Below are positions 54,339 through 63,802 of a stretch of 64,000 nt of DNA, piece by piece (within the stretch, counting starts at the first letter, position 1; the number at the start of each line of letters is the position of its first letter). Made by a program: the position numbers and the translations under genes. The notes beneath the pieces are model-generated. The model worked only from the letters and a program-made list of their open reading frames with translations. It did no database searches and was not told the origin of the DNA. The DNA is from Pseudemcibacter sp038106445. GTDB lineage: Bacteria; Pseudomonadota; Alphaproteobacteria; Sphingomonadales; Emcibacteraceae. The stretch covers positions 124,001-188,000 of the forward strand of contig JAYODU010000001.1 in assembly GCA_038106445.1 (NCBI GenBank), given 5' to 3'.

Positions 54339-54950
54339 ATGGATAAATTTACCAAAATACGTGCCGTTGCGGCACCGCTTCCGATCATTAATGTGGATAC
54401 GGATATGATTATTCCGCAAAACTTCCTGCGGACCATTGAAAGAACCGGGCTTGGCAAACATGCGTTTCATAATATCCGCTATCATGATGATGGTACCGAA
54501 CGTGAAGATTTTGTGCTGAACAGGCCGGCGTACCGTAATGCGCAGATACTGATTGCCGGGGAAAATTTCGGCTGCGGTTCAAGCCGTGAGCATGCGCCGT
54601 GGGCGTTGATGGATTTTGGTATCCGCTGTGTGATTGCGCCAAGCTTTGCGGATATTTTCCATGGCAACTGTTTTAAAAACGGTCTGCTGCCGATCATGCT
54701 GCCTCAGGAAATCATCGATGATCTGATGAAAGACGCGCAAAATGGCGCCAACGCCGTTTTTACCATTGATCTGGAAAATTTTGAAATCACCCGTCCGGAC
54801 GGTGAAGTGGTGAAATTTGAAATTGATACCTTTCGTCAGCACTGTCTTGTCAACGGACTGGATGAAATTGGTCTTACCATGGAAAAAGACGAAAAAATAA
54901 GCGAATTTGAAGCAAAACAAAAAGCCCAGCAGCCTTGGCTGTATAATTAA
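54339..54950 (+). CDS. leuD: 3-isopropylmalate dehydratase, small subunit
   Basis: A 203-residue partner of LeuC that supplies the swivel domain. The signatures NVDTDMIIPQNFLRT, ENFGCGSSREHAPWALMDFGIRCVIAPSFADIFHGNCFKNGLLP identify it. It begins one base after the leuC stop, indicating a single transcript. Confidence 0.96.
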   Translation: MDKFTKIRAVAAPLPIINVDTDMIIPQNFLRTIERTGLGKHAFHNIRYHDDGTEREDFVLNRPAYRNAQILIAGENFGCGSSREHAPWALMDFGIRCVIAPSFADIFHGNCFKNGLLPIMLPQEIIDDLMKDAQNGANAVFTIDLENFEITRPDGEVVKFEIDTFRQHCLVNGLDEIGLTMEKDEKISEFEAKQKAQQPWLYN

Positions 54951-54960
54951 GAGAATAAAA

Positions 54961-56058
54961 ATGAGCAAAACACACAGCATGTTAATTTTACCGGGTGACG
55001 GTATCGGCCCGGAAGCAATGGTCGAAGTCAAGAAGATCGTTGTCTGGCTTGGTGAACATAAAAATATCCGGTTTGATATTTCCGAAGATCACGTGGGCGG
55101 CCGCGCTTATGATGAATATGGTACATCACTTGCGGATCATACACTTGAAAAAGCAAAACAGGTTGATGCGGTGATGTTTGGTGCGGTTGGAGGCCCTAAA
55201 TGGGACGGGGTGGATTATGATAAACGTCCGGAAGCGGGCCTTCTTAAACTGCGTAAGGAACTGAATTTATTTGCAAATCTTCGCCCTGCGCTTTGTTTTG
55301 AACCACTGGTTGATGCATCAAGTCTAAAACCGGAACTTGTTAGTGGGCTGGACATCATGATTGTCCGTGAACTGACTGGCGGTGTTTATTTTGGTGAACC
55401 ACGCGGAATAGAAAAGTTATCAAACGGTCAGCGCCGCGGCGTTAACACCCAGGTTTATGAAACCTACGAAATTCACCGTATTGGCCATGTGGCATTTGAT
55501 CTGGCGCGTAAAAGAAATAAAAAAGTCACATCATCCGAAAAAGCCAATGTTATGGAAAGTGGCCTTCTCTGGCGCGAGGAAATGGAACTGATCGCCAAGG
55601 ATTATCCTGATGTTGAGTATGAAAATATGCTTGCTGATAACTGCGGAATGCAGCTGGTACGCGCCCCGAAACAGTTTGATGTGATCGTGACCGATAATCT
55701 GTTTGGGGATATGCTCAGTGACGTTGCAGCGATGCTGACAGGTTCCCTTGGTATGCTGCCGTCTGCTTCATTGGGTGAAGTAGGCAAGGGTGCCCTTTAT
55801 GAACCTGTTCATGGCAGTGCACCGGATATTGCGGGACAGGGCAAGGCAAACCCGATAGCAACAATCCTGAGTTTTGCCATGGCGCTTCGTTATACCTATA
55901 ACGAAAGTGATGCCGCTGACTTGATCGAAAATGCGGTGAATGAGGTTCTTGCAAATGATATTCGAACGGCGGATATCTACCAACCTGGTATGACGCTGGC
56001 GTCTACCGGTGAAATGGGTGATCACATTGTGGCAGCCATGCAAAAATTAAGTAATTAA
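54961..56058 (+). CDS. leuB: 3-isopropylmalate dehydrogenase
   Basis: A 365-residue NAD-dependent enzyme that makes 2-ketoisocaproate in the last oxidative step of leucine synthesis. The start MSKTHSMLILPGDGIGPEAM follows leuD by ten bases. The active site MIVRELTGGVYFGEPRG, the DNLFGDMLSDVAAMLTGSLGMLPSASL segment and the GSAPDIAGQGKANP motif are complete. Together with leuCD it makes the full isopropylmalate branch. Confidence 0.96.
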   Translation: MSKTHSMLILPGDGIGPEAMVEVKKIVVWLGEHKNIRFDISEDHVGGRAYDEYGTSLADHTLEKAKQVDAVMFGAVGGPKWDGVDYDKRPEAGLLKLRKELNLFANLRPALCFEPLVDASSLKPELVSGLDIMIVRELTGGVYFGEPRGIEKLSNGQRRGVNTQVYETYEIHRIGHVAFDLARKRNKKVTSSEKANVMESGLLWREEMELIAKDYPDVEYENMLADNCGMQLVRAPKQFDVIVTDNLFGDMLSDVAAMLTGSLGMLPSASLGEVGKGALYEPVHGSAPDIAGQGKANPIATILSFAMALRYTYNESDAADLIENAVNEVLANDIRTADIYQPGMTLASTGEMGDHIVAAMQKLSN

Positions 56059-56102
56059 CAACCAAACTAACCTATACATAAATTAATATACTGGAGATTA
56101 AA

Positions 56103-57122
56103 ATGTCCTATAAAGTCGCCGTCGTGGGAGCGACCGGCAACGTTGGTCGCGAAATGCTGAATATGCTGCATGAGCGTAAATTCCCTGTTTCAGAGGTGGT
56201 CGCGCTTGCGTCCCGTCGTTCTATTGGTTCTGAAGTGACGTTTGGTGACAAGGCGATTAAGTGTAAGTCGCTTGAAGACTATGATTTCACGGGTACGGAC
56301 ATTGCCCTTATGTCTGCAGGCGGTTCTGTTTCCAAGGCATATGGCGAAAAAATCGGTAAAACCGGCTGCGTTGTGATCGATAACAGTTCCCATTTCCGGA
56401 TGGATCCGGATGTGCCGCTGATTGTGCCGGAAGTAAATGCCCATGCGATCAAGGGATATACAAAGAAAAATATTATCGCAAATCCGAACTGTTCAACTGC
56501 GCAGATGGTTGTGGCATTAAAGCCGCTTCATGATGCAGCGGGGATCAAACGCTGCGTTGTATCCACATATCAGTCAGTTTCCGGTTCCGGTAAAGAGGCA
56601 ATGGAAGAACTTTGGAGCCAGACAAGGGCGATTTTCGTCAATGATCCGGTAGAAATGAATGTTTATCCAAAACAGATCGCCTTTAATGTGATCCCGCATA
56701 TTGATGTCTTCATGGAAAGCGGTGAAACCAAGGAAGAATGGAAAATGGTGGTTGAAACTGGCAAAATCCTTGATCCTGACATCGCGGTGACAGCCACATG
56801 CGTGCGGGTTCCGGTGTTTCTTGCGCATTCTGAAAGTATCAATCTTGAATTTAAACGTGAAATGACAGTTAAACGCGCCCGTGAAATCCTGCGTGAAGCA
56901 CCCGGTATTATGGTGGTGGATAAACGCGAAGATGGCGGCTACATCACACCGATTGATGCCGCCGGTGAATTTGCAACCTATGTCAGCCGCATTCGCAAGG
57001 ATGAAACCGTAAAACACGGGCTTAACCTGTGGTGTGTATCGGATAATCTGCTAAAGGGTGCCGCGCTTAATGCGGTTCAGATCGCAGAGGTTCTTTGCCG
57101 GGATTATCTGAAGAAGGGTTAA
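56103..57122 (+). CDS. asd: Aspartate-semialdehyde dehydrogenase
   Basis: A 339-residue NADP-dependent enzyme that gives the branch-point aldehyde for lysine, threonine, methionine and diaminopimelate. VAVVGATGNVGREMLNML is the nucleotide-binding motif, the catalytic Cys is in IANPNCSTAQMV, and the acid-base His is in CVRVPVFLAHSESINLE. It follows leuB by 44 bases and ends at a strong terminator. It provides diaminopimelate for the penicillin-binding protein's substrate. Confidence 0.95.
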   Translation: MSYKVAVVGATGNVGREMLNMLHERKFPVSEVVALASRRSIGSEVTFGDKAIKCKSLEDYDFTGTDIALMSAGGSVSKAYGEKIGKTGCVVIDNSSHFRMDPDVPLIVPEVNAHAIKGYTKKNIIANPNCSTAQMVVALKPLHDAAGIKRCVVSTYQSVSGSGKEAMEELWSQTRAIFVNDPVEMNVYPKQIAFNVIPHIDVFMESGETKEEWKMVVETGKILDPDIAVTATCVRVPVFLAHSESINLEFKREMTVKRAREILREAPGIMVVDKREDGGYITPIDAAGEFATYVSRIRKDETVKHGLNLWCVSDNLLKGAALNAVQIAEVLCRDYLKKG

Positions 57123-57142
57123 ACAACCTAATTCGAAACAAA

Positions 57143-57170
57143 AAAAGGCCAGCTCTTTAGCTGGCCTTTT
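57143..57170. terminator. Terminator between asd and sdhB
   Basis: AAAAGGCCAGCT and AGCTGGCCTTTT form a perfect 12-base stem around CTTT, between convergent genes, with A and T runs on the two sides. It can act in both directions. Confidence 0.92.
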
Positions 57171-57190
57171 CTTTTTGAATTTTTACAAAT

Positions 57191-57973
57191 TTATCCCTGT
57201 CGTTCGATCATCATTTTCTTAATCTCTCCAATTGCCTTGGCCGGGTTAAGGCCTTTGGGGCAGGTATTGGTGCAGTTCATGATGGTATGGCAGCGATAAA
57301 GCCGGAAAGGATCCTCAAGATTATCAAGCCGCTCACCGGTATTTTCATCGCGGCTGTCCACCAACCACCGGTATGCCTGCAGCAGCACGGCCGGGCCAAG
57401 ATATTTATCACTGTTCCACCAGTAGCTTGGACATGATGTTGAACAGCAGGCACACAGCACACATTCATATAGGCCATCAAGCTTTTCACGGTCTTCCTGG
57501 CTTTGCAAGCGTTCTGTACCGGATGGTGTCGGCGTCTGTGTCTGCATCCAGGGTTTAATCGATGCATACTGCGCATAGAAATTGGTCAGGTCGGGTACCA
57601 GATCCTTGACCACATTCATATGGGGTAGCGGGAAAATATTCACATCGCCCTTATAGGACGCAATATCAATGGTACAGGCGAGGGTATTTTTACCGCCAAT
57701 ATTCATAGCGCATGAACCACATACCCCTTCGCGGCAGCTGCGGCGGAAAGTAAGTGTCGGGTCAATTTCATTTTTAATCTTGATCAGCGCGTCAAGCACC
57801 ATAGGACCGCATTTATCCAGATCCAATTCGTAGGTATCTATGCGCGGGTTTTCACCGTCATCCTCGTTCCAGCGATAAATGTTGAACCGCCTGATATTGG
57901 TCGCACCTTCCGGTGCGGGCCATGTTTTTCCCTTTTTATAAATGGAATTTTTGGGAAGTCTAAATTCAGCCAT
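57191..57973 (-). CDS. sdhB: Succinate dehydrogenase iron-sulfur subunit
   Basis: A 260-residue protein with all cluster motifs: 2Fe-2S in CREGVCGSCAMNIGGKNTLAC, 4Fe-4S in CVLCACCSTSCPSYWWN, and 3Fe-4S in CHTIMNCTNTCPKGLNPAK. It carries electrons from the SdhA flavin to the quinone site at the membrane. It is the last gene of the sdhCDAB operon, 17 bases after sdhA. Confidence 0.97.
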   Translation of the reverse strand: MAEFRLPKNSIYKKGKTWPAPEGATNIRRFNIYRWNEDDGENPRIDTYELDLDKCGPMVLDALIKIKNEIDPTLTFRRSCREGVCGSCAMNIGGKNTLACTIDIASYKGDVNIFPLPHMNVVKDLVPDLTNFYAQYASIKPWMQTQTPTPSGTERLQSQEDREKLDGLYECVLCACCSTSCPSYWWNSDKYLGPAVLLQAYRWLVDSRDENTGERLDNLEDPFRLYRCHTIMNCTNTCPKGLNPAKAIGEIKKMMIERQG

Positions 57974-57990
57974 TTTCTTTCTCCCTTCCC

Positions 57991-59778
57991 TTAGTACACA
58001 CGTGGTTTTGGTTTGATATATTCGACTTCATCACTAAGCGTGTAGTCATGAACAGGGCGATAACTGATATCCACCTTGCCATTATTCAGATGGGCAATGG
58101 TATGTTTCATCCAGTTATCATCATCACGGTCCGGGAAGTCCTCATGCATATGGGCGCCGCGGCTTTCCTTCCGATTTGCAGCACAGTGCATGGTGACCTG
58201 GGCCTGCCCCATCAGATTTTCAAGCTCCATGGCTTCGATCAGGTCACTGTTCCAGACAAGCGAACGGTCGAATGTTTTAATATCAGAAAGCATACCGGCA
58301 ATTTTATCAATTTCCGTCTTGCCTTCTTCAAGAACTTCTTCGGTTCTGAATACGGCACAGTTTGATTGCATGGTACGTTGCATTTTATCCCTGATTTCCG
58401 CTGTGGATAGTGCGCCATCCGCATAACGAAGCCGGTCAAGGCGGGATAGCGCCAGATCAGCATGATCATCGCTAAGTTTCGCATGTGGTGCGCTAGCTGT
58501 TACAACATCGGCAACCCGCATGGCCGCCGCACGGCCAAATACCACCAGGTCTATGAGTGAATTTGATCCAAGCCTGTTGGCACCGTGCACCGATACACAG
58601 GCTGCTTCACCAATTGCCATAAGTCCGGGTATAATCCGGTCCGGATCATCGGCAGACGGGTTAAGCACTTCACCATGGTAATTGGTTGGGATACCGCCCA
58701 TATTATAATGCACGGTTGGCAGAACCGGTATCGGTTCCTTGTTTACATCAACACCGGCAAAAATTTTTGCTGATTCAGAAATGCCGGGAAGGCGGCTTGC
58801 CAGTGTTTTGGCGTCCAGATGATCAAGATGAAGGAAAATATGATCATTATGTTCGCCAACACCGCGTCCTTCGCGTATTTCATATGACATGGAGCGGGAT
58901 ACAACATCGCGGCTGGCAAGGTCCTTTGCACTTGGTGCGTAGCGTTCCATGAAACGCTCACCCTCTGAATTAACCAGATAACCACCTTCGCCGCGGGCTC
59001 CTTCGGTAATCAGCACACCCGCCCCATAAATTCCGGTCGGGTGGAACTGCACAAATTCAAGGTCCTGAAGCGGCAGTCCGGCGCGTTGCACCATACCGCC
59101 GCCATCACCGGTGCAGGTATGCGCCGATGTGGCCGAAAAGTAAGCACGGCCATATCCGCCCGTGGCCAGTGTGGTTGAATGAGCACGGAAGCGGTGAAGC
59201 TTGCCTGTATTCATATCAAGCGCGATCACCCCGCGACATTCCCCACCTTCCATGATCAGATCAATGGCAAAATATTCAACATAAAAATCCGTGTCATATT
59301 TTAAGGACTGTTGATAAAGCGAATGAAGCATCGCATGACCGGTGCGGTCAGCGGCGGCGCATGTGCGCTGTGCGGCAGGTCCTTCGCCAAATTCAGTTGT
59401 CATACCACCAAACGGGCGCTGGTAAATCCGGCCTTCTTCGGTACGGCTGAAAGGGACGCCAAAATGCTCAAGTTCATAAACGGCTTGTGGTGCCTGACGA
59501 ACCATGTATTCGATAGCGTCCTGATCACCCAGCCAGTCTGAACCCTTAACGGTATCATACATATGCCACTGCCATTTATCCGGGCCCATATTGCCAAGTG
59601 ACGCGGCAATGCCGCCTTGTGCCGCAACGGTATGTGACCGTGTGGGGAAAACTTTTGAAATACAGGCTGTTTTAAGTCCCGCTTCTGCAATCCCCATTGC
59701 CGCGCGAAGCCCCGCACCACCGGCACCAACGACGATGGCATCATAGACATGATCTTCAAGTTCATATTCTTTTGTCAT
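57991..59778 (-). CDS. sdhA: Succinate dehydrogenase flavoprotein subunit
   Basis: A 595-residue flavoprotein that oxidises succinate to fumarate at the inner face of the membrane. The FAD motif VVGAGGAGLRAAMGI is at about residues 17-31, the His that carries covalent FAD is H49 in TRSHTVAAQGG, and the active site has the HPTGIYGAGVLITEGARGEG and RLGSNSLIDLVVFGR blocks. Length is normal. It follows sdhD by 12 bases. Confidence 0.97.
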   Translation of the reverse strand: MTKEYELEDHVYDAIVVGAGGAGLRAAMGIAEAGLKTACISKVFPTRSHTVAAQGGIAASLGNMGPDKWQWHMYDTVKGSDWLGDQDAIEYMVRQAPQAVYELEHFGVPFSRTEEGRIYQRPFGGMTTEFGEGPAAQRTCAAADRTGHAMLHSLYQQSLKYDTDFYVEYFAIDLIMEGGECRGVIALDMNTGKLHRFRAHSTTLATGGYGRAYFSATSAHTCTGDGGGMVQRAGLPLQDLEFVQFHPTGIYGAGVLITEGARGEGGYLVNSEGERFMERYAPSAKDLASRDVVSRSMSYEIREGRGVGEHNDHIFLHLDHLDAKTLASRLPGISESAKIFAGVDVNKEPIPVLPTVHYNMGGIPTNYHGEVLNPSADDPDRIIPGLMAIGEAACVSVHGANRLGSNSLIDLVVFGRAAAMRVADVVTASAPHAKLSDDHADLALSRLDRLRYADGALSTAEIRDKMQRTMQSNCAVFRTEEVLEEGKTEIDKIAGMLSDIKTFDRSLVWNSDLIEAMELENLMGQAQVTMHCAANRKESRGAHMHEDFPDRDDDNWMKHTIAHLNNGKVDISYRPVHDYTLSDEVEYIKPKPRVY

Positions 59779-59790
59779 TATATCCAGTCC

Positions 59791-60165
59791 TTAAAGCGCA
59801 ATTTTTAAAATTGAAAATACGGCGGTTGTTCCAACAGCGATACAGCCAAATGTTATCATCATCTGGAAGGTCATTTTCCAAAAATCATTGTGGATATAAT
59901 CTTCAACGATTACCTGAAGGCCAAGTTTAAGATGATACATACCGGTGACAACAAATAAAAGCATCAGAATGGCAACTACCGGTGAATTCATCCAGTTGAC
60001 GACGACTACATAATCTTCCTGTGTCATGTGAACAACGCTTGAAACAAACCAGATGGTCAGCGGAATAAGCGCAACAGCCGTTACCTTTTGCATCCACCAG
60101 TGATGGGTACCATTTTTCGCGGAACCAAGACCGCGGACTTTACCAAGTGGGGAACGTAAGCTCAT
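59791..60165 (-). CDS. sdhD: Succinate dehydrogenase membrane anchor SdhD
   Basis: A 124-residue protein with three membrane helices. The ATG at 60165 is chosen: AGGAGG lies six bases before it and it overlaps the sdhC stop (ATGA). Conserved features are SAKNGTHHWWMQKVTAVALIPLTIW and the heme-quinone helix GMYHLKLGLQVIVEDYIH. It anchors the SdhAB pair with SdhC. Confidence 0.93.
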   Translation of the reverse strand: MSLRSPLGKVRGLGSAKNGTHHWWMQKVTAVALIPLTIWFVSSVVHMTQEDYVVVVNWMNSPVVAILMLLFVVTGMYHLKLGLQVIVEDYIHNDFWKMTFQMMITFGCIAVGTTAVFSILKIAL

Positions 60166-60563
60166 ATCTGGCCTCCTAATATCATGCCATAACCTACGGC
60201 CCATGAAAGAATGGTCAGCACAATTGATGAAAAAAGAACCAGTTTACTTGAACGGTGTGTGTCTTTAAGCTCAAAGCCCATGCCCATATCCCAGAACAGG
60301 TGACGAATACCATTGCAAAGGTGCAGCATCAGGGAAAAGGTAAATGCAAACAGAAATACCTTTCCAGCTATGCTGCTCATAACAGTGCGAAAATATTCGT
60401 AGCTGTCCGGTCCGCTTGCGATAGCAATAATCCACCAGGTTACAAGAAGAGCGCCACCACCAAGTGCAGCGCCCGTCGCCCTGTGCAGGATGGAAAGGGC
60501 CATCTCAAGGCTCCAAGAATATACCTGCAGATGCGGCGAGGTTGGCCGCTTGATTTCTGACAT
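60162..60563 (-). CDS. sdhC: Succinate dehydrogenase cytochrome b556 subunit SdhC
   Basis: A 133-residue three-helix anchor protein. RPTSPHLQVYSWSLEMALSILHRATGAAL carries the conserved Ser and Arg of the quinone site, and LMLHLCNGIRHLFWDMG has the heme-ligand His. It is the first gene of sdhCDAB, divergent from the S9 peptidase gene. Confidence 0.95.
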   Translation of the reverse strand: MSEIKRPTSPHLQVYSWSLEMALSILHRATGAALGGGALLVTWWIIAIASGPDSYEYFRTVMSSIAGKVFLFAFTFSLMLHLCNGIRHLFWDMGMGFELKDTHRSSKLVLFSSIVLTILSWAVGYGMILGGQI

Positions 60564-60627
60564 TTGATACTCCCTCTGATATCAATAATTATGGAAGAGA
60601 TTTTCTCTCCCACTCTGATTTGTTTTT

Positions 60628-60655
60628 AGCATAATGGATGGATAGAGCAAGGCAA
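60628..60655 (-). promoter_or_regulatory. Candidate sdhC promoter
   Basis: On the minus strand TTGCCT, 16 bases, TATGCT (60655 down to 60628), about 65 bases before the sdhC start. Four of six bases match in each box, so support is moderate. Confidence 0.3.
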
Positions 60656-60734
60656 TAGAAGCTTTATTTATACATAAGCTTACATTTTTTTAAATTTGGC
60701 TTATTATTCGTTAAAAATCACGTGGGGATTTAAG

Positions 60735-62882
60735 ATGAAAAATACAACGATATTAATTGGTCTTTGCCTGATGATGGCGGGCTGTAGCGACAATTCAACA
60801 AATGAGACTTCCCGGGAAATGACAAATGAACCATTGGCACCGGTTGCCAAAAAAGTACCGTATGAAATGGAAATACACGGACACAAAAGAATAGATGATT
60901 ATTACTGGATGCGGGATGATGAACGCAAAAATCCAGAAATCCTTGCCCATCTTGAAGCAGAAAATGAATATCTCAAGGTCAAAATGGCTCATACGGAAGC
61001 GTTTCAGGAAAAACTCTATAATGAAATTGTCGGACGCATCAAAAAGGACGACAGCAGTGTCCCGCTTAAAAGGGGCGGCTATTGGTATCAGGCCCGGTAT
61101 GATGGTGAAGGTGAGTATCCCGTGCACGTCCGTTGGGCCGATGGCAATGAAGAACAGGAAATTCTTTTTGATGAAAATGCCATGGCCGAAGGACAGGGAT
61201 ATTTTGATCTGGGTACATATTCTATTTCAGACAATAATATGATTGCAGCCTTTAGCACGGATTTAGTAAGCCGCCGTCTTTATACAATTGAATTCAAGGA
61301 CCTTTCCAGCGGTGAATTTCTGCCGGATAAACTAATCAATGCCGATCCTTCTATTGTCTGGGCCAATGATAATGAACATGTCTTTTATGTTAAAAAAAAT
61401 CTACAAACCCTTCTTGGGCAGGAAGTATACCGTCATAAGCTTGGCACGGATCAAAACGATGATGTGTTGATGTACCGTGAGGATGATGAAACTTTTTATA
61501 CCGGGATATCAAAATCCCGCGATGGTTCTGTCATTTTTATTCATCATACAAGTACCACTAAATCCGGCGTTTCCATACTGGATGCAAATGATCCGACGGG
61601 ACGTTTTAAACCCTTCCTGCCGATTGAAGAAAACCATGAATATGCTGTTGAAAAGCTTGGGAATGATTATTTTATACACACCAACTGGGACGCGACGAAT
61701 TTCCGTATTATGAAAGTATCAGAAGACACGACGGACGATAAATCGACATGGGTTGACGTTGTGCCGCACCGGGATGCTGTTTATATCCAGGACTTTACCA
61801 CCTTTAAGGGTGCCCTGGTCATTAAGGAAAAGGAAAATGGCGAAACCCGTATGCGGGTCCTGTCATTTGAAAGCGGTCAGGATATGAACCTTGCCTTTAA
61901 TGATCCGGTCTTTAGCGCAAATATGTCAGGAAACCCCGAAACTGCCAATGATGTGGTGCGGATCAGTTATAGTTCGCTTACAACACCCAATAGCGTATAT
62001 GAATTTAGTCTTGCAACCGGGAAACGTGAGCTTCTGAAACAGGATGAAATAATTGGTGATTTTTCCCCGGCTAATTATCAGTCCGAACGTATCTTCATTG
62101 ATGCACGTGATGGCAAAAAAGTTCCGGTTTCCATTGTGTACCGCAAGGATATGTTCCGAAAAGACGGCAGCAACCCGCTCTTTCAATATGCATATGGGTC
62201 TTATGGGGCAACGATTGATCCGTCCTTCAGCGGGGCGCGTTTAAGTCTGCTTGACCGTGGTGTTGTTTATGCCATTGCCCATATTCGTGGTAGTCAGATG
62301 CTCGGACGCCCCTGGTACGAGGATGGCAAGCTCTTTCATAAAAAGAACAGCTTTTATGACTTTATCGATGTGACGAAGGGGCTTACCGCACTAAAATATG
62401 CACATCCGGATAAAGTTTATGCCATGGGGGGCAGTGCCGGTGGTTTGCTGATGGGTGGTGTGCTTAATATGGCACCGGAACTTTATCTTGGTGTCGGGGC
62501 GCATGTGCCATTTGTCGATGTGGTGACAACTATGCTTGATACATCAATCCCGCTGACGACCGGAGAATGGGATGAGTGGGGCGACCCCAGACAGAAAGAC
62601 TATTATGATTATATGCTCTCCTATTCGCCCTATGATCAGGTTGAACACAAGGACTACCCCAATATTCTGGTTACAACCGGACTATGGGACAGCCAGGTTC
62701 AGTATTTCGAACCCATGAAATGGGTTGCGAAACTCCGTGATTATAAAACCGATGACAATCTGCTTATTTTTGAAACGGATATGGAAGCGGGTCATGGTGG
62801 CGCGTCCGGACGTTTCAAGCGTTTTAAGCAAACGGCACTTGAATATGCTTTCTTTTTTGATCTTCTTAGCATTAGCGAGTGA
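60735..62882 (+). CDS. S9-family (prolyl oligopeptidase / oligopeptidase B) lipoprotein peptidase
   Basis: A 715-residue serine peptidase with a lipoprotein signal (MKNTTILIGLCLMMAGC), so it is lipid-anchored rather than cytosolic. The N-terminal part (about residues 30-440) is a beta-propeller, the C-terminal an alpha/beta hydrolase. The catalytic triad is S567 in GGSAGG, D652 in GLWDSQV and H687 in EAGHGGASGR. RGS-type IRGSQMLGRPWYEDGKLFHKKNSFYDFI is typical of the PtrB-like branch. The ATG at 60735 is preferred to a longer frame from 60696. Its 3' end overlaps the convergent lyase gene by 11 bases. Confidence 0.93.
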   Translation: MKNTTILIGLCLMMAGCSDNSTNETSREMTNEPLAPVAKKVPYEMEIHGHKRIDDYYWMRDDERKNPEILAHLEAENEYLKVKMAHTEAFQEKLYNEIVGRIKKDDSSVPLKRGGYWYQARYDGEGEYPVHVRWADGNEEQEILFDENAMAEGQGYFDLGTYSISDNNMIAAFSTDLVSRRLYTIEFKDLSSGEFLPDKLINADPSIVWANDNEHVFYVKKNLQTLLGQEVYRHKLGTDQNDDVLMYREDDETFYTGISKSRDGSVIFIHHTSTTKSGVSILDANDPTGRFKPFLPIEENHEYAVEKLGNDYFIHTNWDATNFRIMKVSEDTTDDKSTWVDVVPHRDAVYIQDFTTFKGALVIKEKENGETRMRVLSFESGQDMNLAFNDPVFSANMSGNPETANDVVRISYSSLTTPNSVYEFSLATGKRELLKQDEIIGDFSPANYQSERIFIDARDGKKVPVSIVYRKDMFRKDGSNPLFQYAYGSYGATIDPSFSGARLSLLDRGVVYAIAHIRGSQMLGRPWYEDGKLFHKKNSFYDFIDVTKGLTALKYAHPDKVYAMGGSAGGLLMGGVLNMAPELYLGVGAHVPFVDVVTTMLDTSIPLTTGEWDEWGDPRQKDYYDYMLSYSPYDQVEHKDYPNILVTTGLWDSQVQYFEPMKWVAKLRDYKTDDNLLIFETDMEAGHGGASGRFKRFKQTALEYAFFFDLLSISE

Positions 62883-63732
62883 TTAATTTAGCAATGTTGA
62901 GGATGCGCTTTGCATCCTCAACATGAAGATTTTCGACAAGCTTTCCTTCAAGCACGGCGACCCCTTCGCCTTTACTTAGGGCGCGTTCATGGGCTTTGAT
63001 CATTTTGTGTGCCATGTCAATTTCATCAGTACCCGGGCAAAAAAAATCATTTGCAACATCAATCTGTTTGGGATGGATGACGGATTTGCCATCAAAGCCC
63101 ATTTCCATGGCCTGTTTACATGTGGCGGCAAAGCCATCATTGTCATGCAGGTCCAGATAAACGCTATCGATAATATCAACCCCTGCAGCGCGGGCTGCGT
63201 GAAGCGAATGACTTAAACTAAATAGAACCGGCAGGCGGCCCGGCACATGTTTAGCGCGCAGGTCCTTGACCAGATCGGACGTGCCCATAACCAGACATTT
63301 TATCCTTTCACTACTGCTCGCGATTTCATAAGCATTCAGAACACCAAGTGGTGTTTCAATCATGACCCATATATTGATGTCAACAATAATGTCAGCATAG
63401 CGCTTGATATCGCTGGCGTGATCCACTTTGGGAAGCAGTATGGTTTTAACCCCCGCTTTGGCCAGCGAAACCAGGTCTTTTTTACCCCAGTCAGTGTCAA
63501 TGGCATTTGTTCTTATAATGATATTATCTTTACGACCCTGATCCGTTCTTAAAAAATCGCAGGCACTTTGCCGCGCTGCTTCTTTTGCATCCGGTGCAAC
63601 AGCATCTTCAAGATCAATGATATAACAATCTGCATCCAGCGCTGTAATTTTTGATAGTGCGCGGCTATTTGATGCCGGCACATAAAGAACACTGCGCTTA
63701 AGGGGATTAAGATCGGGTGTTTGTTTGGTCAT
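62872..63732 (-). CDS. HpcH/HpaI-family CoA ester lyase (CitE-like)
   Basis: A 286-residue TIM-barrel protein. RSVLYVPASNSRALSKITALDADCYIIDLEDAVAP is the family opening, with the metal ligands expected at the Glu in VMIETPLGVLNAYEI and the Asp in DIIDSVYLDLHDNDGF, and GFDGKSVIHPKQI near the end. The family includes malyl-CoA, citramalyl-CoA and methylmalyl-CoA lyases or thioesterases; the exact substrate is unknown. It is convergent with the peptidase gene. Confidence 0.88.
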   Translation of the reverse strand: MTKQTPDLNPLKRSVLYVPASNSRALSKITALDADCYIIDLEDAVAPDAKEAARQSACDFLRTDQGRKDNIIIRTNAIDTDWGKKDLVSLAKAGVKTILLPKVDHASDIKRYADIIVDINIWVMIETPLGVLNAYEIASSSERIKCLVMGTSDLVKDLRAKHVPGRLPVLFSLSHSLHAARAAGVDIIDSVYLDLHDNDGFAATCKQAMEMGFDGKSVIHPKQIDVANDFFCPGTDEIDMAHKMIKAHERALSKGEGVAVLEGKLVENLHVEDAKRILNIAKLITR

Positions 63733-63802
63733 TGTACTTTCCGGATGATTGGCTTAATGTTGATCGCTCAAAACAATATAAACACTTGTTTGGGGAGTTA
63801 AA